Shown: positions 1-7,836 of the stretch, one piece after another
Layout: each line of letters starts with the position of its first letter
How positions within the stretch are numbered: position 1 is the first letter of the stretch
Assembly: GCA_050298695.1 (NCBI GenBank)
Contig: JBNKUQ010000042.1
Location: 1 to 26,693 of the forward strand
Source of the DNA: CANLBN01 sp050298695
Lineage (GTDB): Bacteria; Pseudomonadota; Gammaproteobacteria; Pseudomonadales; Cellvibrionaceae
Reading direction: 5' to 3'
Length of the DNA stretch: 26,693 bases
The notes under the pieces: model-generated
What the model was told of the DNA's origin: nothing
Databases searched by the model: none
What the model saw: only the letters and a program-made list of their open reading frames with translations
Made by a program: the position numbers and the translations under genes

Positions 1-1192
1 AAATTCGATTAACGATGGCTAAACCCATACCATGCCCTTGATTATTTGGATTATTCTTACTACGCCAGAAGGGCTTGATAACTTCAGTTCGCTCTTTCTC
101 CTCAATGCCATCGCCATCATCTTCAATACTGATAACAACCCGTTCATCGATCTCCATAACTCTTATTAAAATAGAGTGTTTCGCATGATTAATAGCGTTG
201 TGCAGTAGATTGTTAATCTGCATTGCTAAGTAGTTTGGATCGGCTACAATCATCGCTTTATTATCGAGCTCTTGAAATTCAATAGATATGTACGATGGTT
301 GTAATCTTTGCAAAAGCTTTTCAATAAAGGATTTAACTTCAATAGTTTTTCGATCGAGTTGAATATTTGAACTATCTAGCCTAGCGTACTGCAACAATAT
401 TTCCACCAAGGATTCCATTGCACATAAATCCTGATCGATTCTCTTTAAGTATTTTTCTTGAAGTTTAGGGTTTTGAGTTTCTGCAAGAGTGTCTAAACCA
501 AAACGTAAACGTGCTAAAGGAGTTTTCAAATCGTGTGAAACTGCACTACTCAATAATTTATTATCATTAATTAACGATTCTATTCGATCAGCCATGCGAT
601 TAAATTCCTTTTCAATATCTGCAATATAAGAAAAACGCTTGACAATCACACGGGATGACAACCTGCCTTCACCAAATTCCTTTGCCGTTTTACGCAATAC
701 CATCAAATTTTTAATCAAAGGATAAAGCCATAATAGTACAATCAAGATCACCCCTAGATAGAACGCAATGGTTAAAATTAGATTTAGTAGCGTTTCTTGC
801 TCAGCATTCGCTCCTGGAGGTAGTGAGAGGCTCATCACTTGATTAGAAATGGGTAAAAAAATATGTATGGATAGATCGTTGTCTGTTGCTAAAACAAGCG
901 CTTCACCGCTCTCGAATTCGGCTATCAGTGTTTCGGGAATTGGAAAGTTTTTGCGTGCCAGCAATTGAATGGAGGTCTGGCTATTCTCATTCCAATTCTG
1001 AAGCCAGCTTTCTTTATTTTGTTGTTGATCGAGCGTCAGTGCTAGATCCTTGGCTACTACCTTATAAACATTCAATGGGTCACTATTATCTAATTGATCA
1101 CTTAAATTACTATAAAATTCGCTGACTAACCAACCCACACCAACTACGGTGGTAATGACTACAAGGATAAATGATAGGGTAAGATGTTTCAT
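1..1192 (-). CDS. RstB-like sensor histidine kinase (3' end cut by window edge)
   Basis: Inner-membrane sensor kinase of the RstB/EnvZ type, partner of the regulator just upstream. I translated it by hand: about 397 codons are open to the left edge, so only about 30-40 C-terminal residues should be missing. It has a membrane segment at about residues 5-25, a periplasmic sensor of about 110 residues, a second membrane segment at about 135-160, HAMP, then the H-box SSAVSHDLKTPLARLRFGL with the phospho-acceptor at about H220. The N-box (NNLLHNAINHA), G1 (EDDGDGI), F-box (KPFWRS) and G2 (GHGMGLAIV) are all present, so the kinase should be active. The start at 1192 lies 24 nt after the regulator's stop; an in-frame ATG at 1204 is the alternative, and neither has a strong ribosome binding site. 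The naming as RstB rests on the partner's strong RstA resemblance. The sensed signal is unknown. Confidence 0.88.
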   Translation of the reverse strand, partial: MKHLTLSFILVVITTVVGVGWLVSEFYSNLSDQLDNSDPLNVYKVVAKDLALTLDQQQNKESWLQNWNENSQTSIQLLARKNFPIPETLIAEFESGEALVLATDNDLSIHIFLPISNQVMSLSLPPGANAEQETLLNLILTIAFYLGVILIVLLWLYPLIKNLMVLRKTAKEFGEGRLSSRVIVKRFSYIADIEKEFNRMADRIESLINDNKLLSSAVSHDLKTPLARLRFGLDTLAETQNPKLQEKYLKRIDQDLCAMESLVEILLQYARLDSSNIQLDRKTIEVKSFIEKLLQRLQPSYISIEFQELDNKAMIVADPNYLAMQINNLLHNAINHAKHSILIRVMEIDERVVISIEDDGDGIEEKERTEVIKPFWRSKNNPNNQGHGMGLAIVNRI

Positions 1193-1216
1193 ACATTGAT
1201 ACATTGCGGCATTAGC

Positions 1217-1933
1217 TTAACTCCAAGCATCAGTAGCAAAAAGATAACCCTTCCCCCAAACAGTTTTTATTCTATAAGGCTGGCTAGGATTGTCGTCAAG
1301 TTTTTTTCGCAAGCGTGAAATGCGATTATCAATCGATCGATCAAAGCCGTCATAATCCAGACCACGTAATTCTCCGACTAGTTCGGTACGACTGATCACT
1401 TTACCAGCCTGGCTAGCTAGCAGCCAAAGCAGGTCGAACTCATTGGCTGAAAGTGCTACAGTCGCATCGTTCAAAATAACGGTTTTTGATTCTGCGTCAA
1501 TCCGAAGCTTACCAAATACCTTCATACTCTTGAGGACTTCTGAATCTGCCCGCCGCAATAAAGCTTTAATTCTTGCTAACAATATTCTTGGCTTTACGGG
1601 TTTATTCAAGTAGTCATCAGCGCCCAATTCAAGACCGAGAACCTCGTCAATTTCTTCCATGCAGGCCGTCAGCATAAGTATCGGGTGCGCATAAAAAGTG
1701 CGTACTTCTTTGCAAACATCAAAACCGTTTTTTTCGGGCAACATAACATCAAGTACCACCAAGTCCGGCATGTCCGCCTTGATCAAATCAATGGCGTAAT
1801 CTCCTCGGTTCGCCAAGGTGATACAAAAACCTTGTTCTATCAGATAATCACTGATCCACTCAGCCAGTGAGGGATCATCTTCAACAACCAGAATATGTTC
1901 ACCGCTAGTCTTCAACTTTAAAAGAGCCTCCAA
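1217..1933 (-). CDS. rstA: RstA-like OmpR-family response regulator
   Basis: DNA-binding response regulator of 238 residues. The receiver domain (about residues 13-127) has the acidic pocket VVEDD, the phospho-acceptor Asp at about 62 (VVLDVMLPEKNG) and the conserved Lys in the NKPVKP loop. The C-terminal winged helix (about 140-235) contains LRGLDYDGFDRSIDNRISRLRKK broken by nothing unusual, then YRIKTVWGKGYLF. This closely resembles E. coli RstA as I remember it (LRGVSYDGLDRSVDVAISRLRKK, then YRIKTVRNKGYLF), which is why I name it. It overlaps the end of the upstream DUF3019-like gene by 16 nt and is followed after 24 nt by the kinase gene, so the genes are probably co-transcribed and translationally coupled. 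The likely targets include its own operon, given the box at 3242-3276. Confidence 0.9.
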   Translation of the reverse strand: MEALLKLKTSGEHILVVEDDPSLAEWISDYLIEQGFCITLANRGDYAIDLIKADMPDLVVLDVMLPEKNGFDVCKEVRTFYAHPILMLTACMEEIDEVLGLELGADDYLNKPVKPRILLARIKALLRRADSEVLKSMKVFGKLRIDAESKTVILNDATVALSANEFDLLWLLASQAGKVISRTELVGELRGLDYDGFDRSIDNRISRLRKKLDDNPSQPYRIKTVWGKGYLFATDAWS

Positions 1934-2313
1934 TTGGATGTTTTACCGCGACGAGATTTATAAATCCAAGCCACTTTAACCTGAACCTTTGCCAAAACCT
2001 CGGGGGATTCCTTGCTTTGAATAAAATAGTACTGGTTTTGCTCAGATTCAAAATCCAAAGCAAAGGAATGGATCTGATTTCCTTGCCAACATATTAATTC
2101 ATTCGCATTCACCCCTTGATACAAACAATACTCACCGGTCTCGGGCGTAGACCAAGTAAAGAGCAATTTTTGGTAACAGCTCTGACCTTGGTTTAAGGTG
2201 ATGCAGCGATTAGGTTTCACGCTTAACGAGATGTTTTTTGGTTCACTATATACTTGTGCAACCAAGGCTATATTAGTCAAAATTACTAACGTTATCCTCA
2301 AAATAAATTTCAT
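1918..2313 (-). CDS. DUF3019-like small secreted protein
   Basis: A 131-residue protein with an N-terminal signal peptide (about residues 1-23, hydrophobic LRITLVILTNIALVAQVYS, cleavage near S23-E24). The mature part has several cysteines (RCITL, QSCYQKL, GEYCLYQG, ELICWQG) and a beta-rich look (LLFTWSTP, KVQVKVAWIYKSR). Four cysteines suggest two disulfides in the periplasm. From memory this matches DUF3019, a family often found between a MipA/OmpV gene and RstA/RstB-type genes in Shewanella and relatives. The biochemical function is unknown. It could be an accessory or sensor protein for the RstB-like kinase; that is inference from gene order only. It starts 14 nt after the stop of the OmpV-like gene and overlaps the regulator by 16 nt. 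Confidence 0.8.
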   Translation of the reverse strand: MKFILRITLVILTNIALVAQVYSEPKNISLSVKPNRCITLNQGQSCYQKLLFTWSTPETGEYCLYQGVNANELICWQGNQIHSFALDFESEQNQYYFIQSKESPEVLAKVQVKVAWIYKSRRGKTSNWRLF

Positions 2314-2327
2314 TTAGTCACGCCCTT

Positions 2328-3179
2328 TTAAAAAACATAGCTGATCGAAGTGACAAAAAAGGCATCGTAGTCGCCATCAACCAAGGGGCTTTTTTGAATA
2401 TCATCTGGTAAGTAGGTATATCTAGCGAAAGTACGAAAAACCAATTTTTCAGTGACTGGATAGGTAAAACCAAGTTCGCCCGTAAAAGAAAAGGTCGACC
2501 CCAAATCGTAAGCAGGGAATAGTGTCGTTGCCTCTCGCTCACTGATGCCGTACCAATACTGGCTGGTTTTAGCCGAAGCGTATTCCCCCCCCAATAGCGC
2601 GTGAAAATTTCCATTTTTGACTTGCCAGTTGCGGCCAAAACGAAGGGTGCTGGTTAGACCCTTATCGTCGTGAATATCCGTTACCAGACGGTACTGTAAT
2701 ATGTAGTTATCCCAATATCGAGTGACCCGCACGCCAGCACCGTTGTAAAAAGTATTTCTATCTTGCAAGGCATCATCACGCTCAGCCTCAGATAAGCCAC
2801 TGATGTCTTTCTCACTTGTGGTATCTAAACGGCCATTAATGCTGGATACCAGCAGGTCGAAGGACAAATCTTCATTACTCCAAATATTGTAACCCAGGTT
2901 TAATCCGTCTGCTGAACCTTGCTGCAGCTCGATAAAAAAACCTCGATAGCGATAATCCAAGCCTAATGTCAATCCCACTTCAGCATCGTCCTGATCTCTG
3001 CTGTAGCGAACACTTGAAAAATCTGAGTAGCTAAGTTCCAAACCTAACTCAATAAAGCCGCCATCTTCTATACCCTCAGGGTTTGCACCACCTTGACGAA
3101 TATCTTTAGCAATATCACTAGCATGGCTAATTTGAGTTGTGAGTAATAAAGCGAGGTAAAAAAACGAGTATAATTTCAT
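2328..3179 (-). CDS. MipA/OmpV family outer-membrane protein
   Basis: A 283-residue predicted outer-membrane beta-barrel. It has a Sec signal peptide (FFYLALLLTTQISHA, cleavage near A20-S21) and alternating amphipathic strands (YRYRGFFIELQQG, GYNIWSNEDLSFDLLVSS, LVFRTFARYTYLPDD), and it ends in SYVF, the usual C-terminal aromatic barrel-assembly signal. The ribosome binding site AGGAGA is well spaced before the ATG. It is the first gene of a four-gene minus-strand operon with a DUF3019-like protein and an RstA/RstB-like pair. MipA/OmpV proteins are associated with osmotic or envelope stress, or with murein-synthesis scaffolding in E. coli. Which role applies here cannot be told. Confidence 0.82.
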   Translation of the reverse strand: MKLYSFFYLALLLTTQISHASDIAKDIRQGGANPEGIEDGGFIELGLELSYSDFSSVRYSRDQDDAEVGLTLGLDYRYRGFFIELQQGSADGLNLGYNIWSNEDLSFDLLVSSINGRLDTTSEKDISGLSEAERDDALQDRNTFYNGAGVRVTRYWDNYILQYRLVTDIHDDKGLTSTLRFGRNWQVKNGNFHALLGGEYASAKTSQYWYGISEREATTLFPAYDLGSTFSFTGELGFTYPVTEKLVFRTFARYTYLPDDIQKSPLVDGDYDAFFVTSISYVF

Positions 3180-3475
3180 TGGGTATCTCCTGTAGACAGT
3201 TTTCTGTAATTACATTAAAACTGCTATTCCCTAATTAAGACGTATCATTGAGTAGAATTCTGTATCAAATTGTATCTTTTGCTAAAGATGGTACTTAGGG
3301 GGCATGATTTTATAGCCTGAAATAGATATAACAACAATTTAATGATCAAATTTTAAGACAAAATACGAGCGCATTTCACTCAAATTAGGCAAAAGCGGCC
3401 TCAGCATGATGTTGGTGAAGGGGCATAATCGATAAACCAAATTCAGGTGATTACTTTCAAGCCCTGTACAGTCAT
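3180..3475. other. Intergenic region upstream of the ompV-like operon
   Basis: Non-coding. The part nearest the operon holds the GATAC repeats and a possible -10. Nothing recognisable was seen between about 3300 and the terminator at 3476. Confidence 0.6.
3242..3276 (-). promoter_or_regulatory. Phased GATAC repeats resembling an RstA box upstream of the ompV-like operon
   Basis: On the minus strand TACAATTTGATACA (3261-3274) agrees at 10 of 12 defined positions with the RstA box TACATNTNGTTACA as I recall it from E. coli. A third GATAC half-site lies at 3242-3246. The three half-sites start 10 and 20 bp apart, i.e. on one face of the helix, as OmpR-family dimers require. A possible -10 (TGTAAT, 3209-3214) lies about 30 bp downstream with no good -35, fitting an activated promoter. 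Autoregulation by the RstA-like protein is inference. Confidence 0.5.
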
Positions 3476-3497
3476 AAAAAAGGCCACCGAAGTGGCC
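3476..3497 (-). terminator. Rho-independent terminator of the S41 peptidase gene
   Basis: On the minus strand a perfect 6-bp GC-rich stem GGCCAC/GTGGCC closes a UUCG tetraloop and is followed directly by six U. The C(UUCG)G loop is an exceptionally stable RNA tetraloop. It lies about 20 nt past the stop codon of the peptidase gene. Confidence 0.92.
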
Positions 3498-3516
3498 AAG
3501 TATGCTGCGTATTAAC

Positions 3517-5019
3517 TTACTGGAGCCCTTCTAACACCGCCTCAATCCCAGCATCCAGTTGCTGATTACGAAATTCAGGGTCAAACATCAAGGCCTCTCG
3601 TGCTACCGGCAAGCCTAAACCTTCATAAATATTACCATCCGTTGCACGATAAACTTCATTCGACAAACCAAAGAACCAACCATTGGGTAGTTGCGCTTCG
3701 AGTATGGATGAAAAAATACCATTAGTGGGCTCACCTATTAGCGTTACGTAAGGCAGCTCTCGCATGGCTAATACAAAGATTTCTGCCGCACTTGCAGAGG
3801 CTCCACTGGTTAATAAATAAATAGGTTTTTGGTAGGTTTCAGTAACCACTGGCCCAAGATAGATATCCGTCACGGGACTAGTACCATTAGGCTTATGTGC
3901 GTACTTACTGTAAACAAGTCGCCGCTCATCAAAAAAGTGTCCTGCAATATTTAAGGCGATATAATCTTCACCACCGTTATTAATGCGGATATCAATTATA
4001 AGCTGATCGGTATTATTTAAATCTGATAATGCTTGATCTAGGGCTGAAAATAAACTATCGAGCTGCTCTTCGGGATCGGCTTCCTCATCATCAGCAAATC
4101 CATCCATCGCCAGAATCGCCAAGTAGCCTACATTGGTATTATCGATGACGCCCCACAACAAGCGATCATTACCCGCCACATTCAAGTCTGAGATCATATA
4201 CTGCTGAATAATTTCTTGGTATTCCTCAATCTTTTCGTCTTCAAACAACTCATAACGAAAATACGCATAGTCTTCAAAATCCTCAAAGCCTTGGGGATCA
4301 TTACCGTAGTCCAGGAGCAGCTCGTCTAAAGAATGAATTTGTTCAAACTCTTCCAACAAGCGCAAGGCAGGCTCGGTAAATTCTTCAGAAACAATCTCAC
4401 GATCATTGTCTTCATCCGACAGAGCTACATGACCATCATTCAAAAGCGGTAAGATCTCCTCAAATACCGAAAACAAATCGCCTTCGCCAGTGTCGCGAAT
4501 CTGTTCGACAACGGGGAGATACTCATCGTAAACGGCCTGCCAATCGACGCCTCGTACATCGAAATATGCATATTGTTCATTAAAGATATTCCAAAAGACT
4601 TCAAAATTAACCACAGGATCATCGGTATGAGCCGTTGGCCCATTAGCACAAGCGTCGGGGTAGGCATTAAGACGATCGTAATATAAGGGATGTGTATCGC
4701 TTATGTCCAAATCTGGATCTGTGGCAATCCTGCTGTGCTGAGAATTACTCAATACATAAGGCATATCAGCTTCCGCTTCAGCAATAGATACCTCACTCAC
4801 TAACAAGCAATGAACATCACTAAGTTCATAAGTTAAAAACTGATTATCGGTCACCTCAACAAGATAATGATAACCATCGGATCTCCACAAACCCTGCAGC
4901 TCAGAAATTGATACTTTTTCTGTTAATTCATTTTCATTACCATTACCCTGATCATCACCACCACAAGCAGTAAGTAGTAATACACTACTCAAGAACATCA
5001 CATAAGAAAAACGCTTCAC
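3517..5019 (-). CDS. Lipid-anchored S41-family (tail-specific/tricorn-like) peptidase
   Basis: A periplasmic lipoprotein of 500 residues with an S41 peptidase fold. The lipobox LLLTAC places the lipidated Cys at residue 19, followed by an acidic Gly/Asn/Asp linker. LLNDGHVAL looks like the N-terminal His-bearing motif of S41B enzymes, and TSGASASAAEIF carries the nucleophile Ser. GEPTNGIFSS follows, where CtpA/Prc-type enzymes have a catalytic Lys. Lack of that Lys points to the S41B/IRBP-like branch. An unusually acidic segment (about residues 180-270, many D/E with Y/F) sits between the two halves. I chose the GTG at 5019 because TGAGG lies 8 nt upstream and it gives a proper n-region (VKRFSYVMF). 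An upstream in-frame ATG at 5052 would add 11 residues before the signal peptide. It is probably a single-gene unit ending at the UUCG terminator. The substrate is unknown. Confidence 0.82.
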   Translation of the reverse strand: MKRFSYVMFLSSVLLLTACGGDDQGNGNENELTEKVSISELQGLWRSDGYHYLVEVTDNQFLTYELSDVHCLLVSEVSIAEAEADMPYVLSNSQHSRIATDPDLDISDTHPLYYDRLNAYPDACANGPTAHTDDPVVNFEVFWNIFNEQYAYFDVRGVDWQAVYDEYLPVVEQIRDTGEGDLFSVFEEILPLLNDGHVALSDEDNDREIVSEEFTEPALRLLEEFEQIHSLDELLLDYGNDPQGFEDFEDYAYFRYELFEDEKIEEYQEIIQQYMISDLNVAGNDRLLWGVIDNTNVGYLAILAMDGFADDEEADPEEQLDSLFSALDQALSDLNNTDQLIIDIRINNGGEDYIALNIAGHFFDERRLVYSKYAHKPNGTSPVTDIYLGPVVTETYQKPIYLLTSGASASAAEIFVLAMRELPYVTLIGEPTNGIFSSILEAQLPNGWFFGLSNEVYRATDGNIYEGLGLPVAREALMFDPEFRNQQLDAGIEAVLEGLQ

Positions 5020-5297
5020 TTTATTAACCTCATATAGAATACAGTCAGGCAATAATAACGAACATCAAAATAAAATTTTGTAAGAGTCTGTAACAAAATG
5101 TACGAACTAAATCTGGCAGAAAAACAGGTCAACGTTAACCTAGAAAATATCTACAGCGCTAAGAGAATTAACTCGCTTCTTACCATTTTTTGATTACACT
5201 GCCGTCCGAATAAAACACGTGATAACACCGAAATGGTTGAAGCTTATAGATTTAATGCTTAAAAAACATTGATGCGACTTAACATAGGGAGACTTAA

Positions 5298-5456
5298 TGA
5301 TAAATAGTAAGACACGATTTAGAGCGTTACCGGCAACGATTATCGCTCGGTATATTTGATGGTTTTGTAGAAATACGTCATGCAGGTAAACTCACTAAAG
5401 GCTGTGATTACTGGGATCAGCTATTCCTAACTAGTCACTATGGAAGGATACACCGA
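5298..5456 (+). pseudogene. Possible frameshifted remnant of a small gene
   Basis: An ATG at 5298, preceded by AGGGAGAC at suitable spacing, opens a frame of 20 codons (MINSKTRFRAL...). A neighbouring frame then continues with protein-like composition (IFDGFVEIRHAGKL, then YWDQLFLTSHYGRIHRDKD) to a TGA near 5456. A frameshift around 5355 would join them. I do not recognise the family, and short chance ORFs can look like this. Confidence 0.22.
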
Positions 5457-5487
5457 GATAAGGATTGAGCATCTATTAGTTTCTACC

Positions 5488-5516
5488 TCATTCTCGCGCA
5501 GGCGGGAATCCAGACT
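5488..5516. repeat. Solo fragment of a REP-like palindromic repeat
   Basis: The core GCGCAGGCGGGAATCCAGAC belongs to the CGTCATTCCCGCG...GGCGGGAATCCAG type of dispersed repeat common in gammaproteobacteria (recollection). A related, longer copy lies at 14241-14366. Only one arm is recognisable here, so this is probably a decayed copy. Confidence 0.6.
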
Positions 5517-5725
5517 AAAACGGACGTGGGGCACTTCGAATAACTCGGGAGCAGTTACAGATAGCGGGGATCACAGCGTTTTCTTTTTAAGTGTCTCGGT
5601 ACAAACTATGTTATTTGCGAGATTTCTAGCTCTTATAAGACTGAGTATAATCGCCATTGATTAGCACTAAAGCCCAGTCTGTGAAAATAGCAAAGGGTTT
5701 TTCAATATTGCAATAATTCCTTGCA

Positions 5726-7678
5726 TCATCGTTTGCAATAATACACCAAAGGCATAGGCTTTCCTTTGAGAAAGCCTTGATGCAAAAAAATGCCAAATGA
5801 AATAAGTTTTTGCTGTTGTTCTTCTGTTTCAACACCTTCAACCAGAGAACGCATACCATAAGCTTCAATTAATTTTTGTATTTGCTGCACCGTTTTACTA
5901 TTGTCTTCAATGCGCTCAACAAAAGAACGGTCAATCTTTACTGTGTGGGCAGGTATATGATGGAGGTATGCCAATGAAGAGTAGCCGGTGCCAAAGTCAT
6001 CAATACTAATTTTAATACCGTAGTCGGCTAATTTGCGTACCACATGATTCTTATTTTCAATATCAGCAATCAATGCGCTTTCTGTTAATTCTACGGTTAA
6101 GTCACTGGGTTGTAACTGACTCGCCTCAATAATACTCAACAAAAATTGAGGCAATTCAGGCACACGCAAATGCACCGCTGATAAATTGATGGCCATCGTC
6201 ACATCTGGATTAATATATTCGCGCAATATCCGTAAGTCTGATAGTGCTTTTGATGTCACCCAACGTTCAACATTATGAATAATACCAATTTCTTCCGCAA
6301 CTTGAACAATATCTTCCGCAGGAACCCAACCTAACTCATCATCGTGCCAGCGCAACAGCGCTTCAAAAGAGACAATACAGTTTTTCCCCTCAGAGAAGTC
6401 CCATATCGGTTGGTAGTACAGCATTAACTCATGGTTTTTTTCGGCATAAAAAAGGCGTTGGGCAATTAAGCTTTTGCGCCGAATCGTACGTTCCATCCCT
6501 GCCTCAAACCTAACCCAACGGCGCTTACCCAATTCTTTTGCTTGGTACATTGCCGCATCCGCATAAAATACGGTTTCGGTTATCACATCAACATCTTCCG
6601 GATAATGAGCTAGACCAACACTGGCAGACAATGAAACTGGGTAGGTATTTTCGTCGTGATAGACATCGGATAGAACACTGACCATTGAGTCGGCCATTAA
6701 CTCTTCATCAAAAAAATCATCAATACCATCTGGAGAGATCACAATCCCCACCGTAAATTCATCACCCCCATAGCGGCATGCAAAACTATCCATATTTTCT
6801 GGTAATGTCATTTTTATACGTTTTGCCACTAACTTTAAAACATGGTCGCCAACCGCATGACCAAAGGAATCGTTAATTAATTTGAACCCATCCAAATCAA
6901 TATAAAATAATATTAACCGTTTCTTATCGGTCATTACCTTATCTAATTTGCGATAAAAGCCTCGACGATTTAACAAACCCGTTAACGAATCCGTAAAGGC
7001 ATCATTTTTTAACGCCAGCTCCCCTATTTTTCGGTCGTGAATATCATACTGATGTAAGAAAATCTTTTTAGATTCGGACTTATTATTCGTTATCATCGCA
7101 ATAATATGATACCAACGCTTGCCATTTCGGGTATTAAAAAGCACGTCGCCTTCAAAGTGACCATGCGTTTCTAACCTGCTATATATTTGCTGTAAATCGG
7201 ACAAACGTTCAATAACATCCGATAAATTTTTGGCTTTGCGGTTAATCTTTTGCAAAAACGTAGAATTGCCGCTGACAAAGCGGCCATCGGCCAGATAGCT
7301 AGACAAAATTGCGGAAGAACCTATTTTGACATGCTGATTCATCTCAGTAATAGGCAAAGCTTCAACTAAAATACCGATACGACCATCATCTAATTCAAAA
7401 CCGGATAAATGGCAATAGGCTTGTTTTTCTATCCCTCCCGGAGAGAAATGCCAATTGTGAGATAAAACGACACCTTGTTTAAAGGCTTGCCGATACTCCA
7501 GCAAACTTTCTTGTAAGGCCTCAGAGGTAACTGCTTTAAAATTTTTAGCGCATAGCTCGTCTAAAGATGTACACTCCCAGAGCATTAGGCCCGCATCATT
7601 GGCCCACACGATACGATAGTAATCAATATCATAAATCCATACAGCAATTGTTAAGTCACTTAGTTTGGCTACATTCAT
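5726..7678 (-). CDS. PAS-GGDEF-EAL cyclic-di-GMP signalling protein
   Basis: A 650-residue cytoplasmic protein without membrane segments that makes and/or breaks down c-di-GMP. A PAS-like segment starts near the N-terminus (about 8-115, AVWIYDIDYYRIVWANDAG), followed by a second sensory segment (about 120-215, ending in a PAC-like HQYDIHDRK). The diguanylate cyclase domain (about 225-390) has an intact GGDEF at 304-308 and the usual DLDGFKLINDSFGH. The phosphodiesterase domain (about 405-645) has EALLRW (439-444), INLSA, ELTES, DDFGTGYSSL (560-569), VKIDRSF and LVEGVET, so all metal- and substrate-binding motifs are present. The autoinhibitory RxxD I-site expected five residues before GGDEF is absent (NMDS there). 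It is monocistronic with no good ribosome binding site. The net activity cannot be predicted. Confidence 0.92.
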   Translation of the reverse strand: MNVAKLSDLTIAVWIYDIDYYRIVWANDAGLMLWECTSLDELCAKNFKAVTSEALQESLLEYRQAFKQGVVLSHNWHFSPGGIEKQAYCHLSGFELDDGRIGILVEALPITEMNQHVKIGSSAILSSYLADGRFVSGNSTFLQKINRKAKNLSDVIERLSDLQQIYSRLETHGHFEGDVLFNTRNGKRWYHIIAMITNNKSESKKIFLHQYDIHDRKIGELALKNDAFTDSLTGLLNRRGFYRKLDKVMTDKKRLILFYIDLDGFKLINDSFGHAVGDHVLKLVAKRIKMTLPENMDSFACRYGGDEFTVGIVISPDGIDDFFDEELMADSMVSVLSDVYHDENTYPVSLSASVGLAHYPEDVDVITETVFYADAAMYQAKELGKRRWVRFEAGMERTIRRKSLIAQRLFYAEKNHELMLYYQPIWDFSEGKNCIVSFEALLRWHDDELGWVPAEDIVQVAEEIGIIHNVERWVTSKALSDLRILREYINPDVTMAINLSAVHLRVPELPQFLLSIIEASQLQPSDLTVELTESALIADIENKNHVVRKLADYGIKISIDDFGTGYSSLAYLHHIPAHTVKIDRSFVERIEDNSKTVQQIQKLIEAYGMRSLVEGVETEEQQQKLISFGIFLHQGFLKGKPMPLVYYCKR

Positions 7679-7794
7679 TATAATTTTTTAATAGCAGAAA
7701 TTAAAAAACCAGCAGGCCCACACGATAACCTAAAAACCGCCAAACGGCTACTTTTAGAGAGGAAAAAAATAAAAATCGCCAATTAATTATTTTA

Positions 7795-7830
7795 GGGCAG
7801 CTCTAAAAATTAGAATTTTTAGAGCTGCCC
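7795..7830 (-). terminator. Strong stem-loop downstream of ilvA
   Basis: A perfect 16-bp inverted repeat (arms 7795-7810 and 7815-7830, GGGCAGCTCTAAAAAT and its complement) around a 4-nt loop, starting 7 nt past the ilvA stop. On the minus strand it is followed by TAAAATAATTAATT, a weak U-tract. It could act as terminator or as an RNA-stabilising 3' end. Confidence 0.75.
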
Positions 7831-7836
7831 TTTACG

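Larger units (their letters stand above)
5053..5725. other. Non-coding region with decayed sequence
   Basis: About 670 bp with no convincing gene. It holds the upstream region of the S41 gene, a possible gene remnant (5298-5456) and a solo repeat fragment (5488-5516). The open frame at 5440-5664 translates through the repeat (SRRRESRL) and lacks any family resemblance, so I do not call it. No clear terminator for the GGDEF-EAL gene was seen. An inverted TATTGCAA/TTGCAATA pair lies just past its stop, but without a U-tract. Confidence 0.6.

Noticed and set aside
886..1125. 79-codon plus-strand frame
   Set aside because: It is antisense to the periplasmic domain of the histidine kinase, which has all its motifs on the minus strand.
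5440..5664. 74-codon plus-strand frame
   Set aside because: It translates through a REP-like fragment and has no recognisable protein features.
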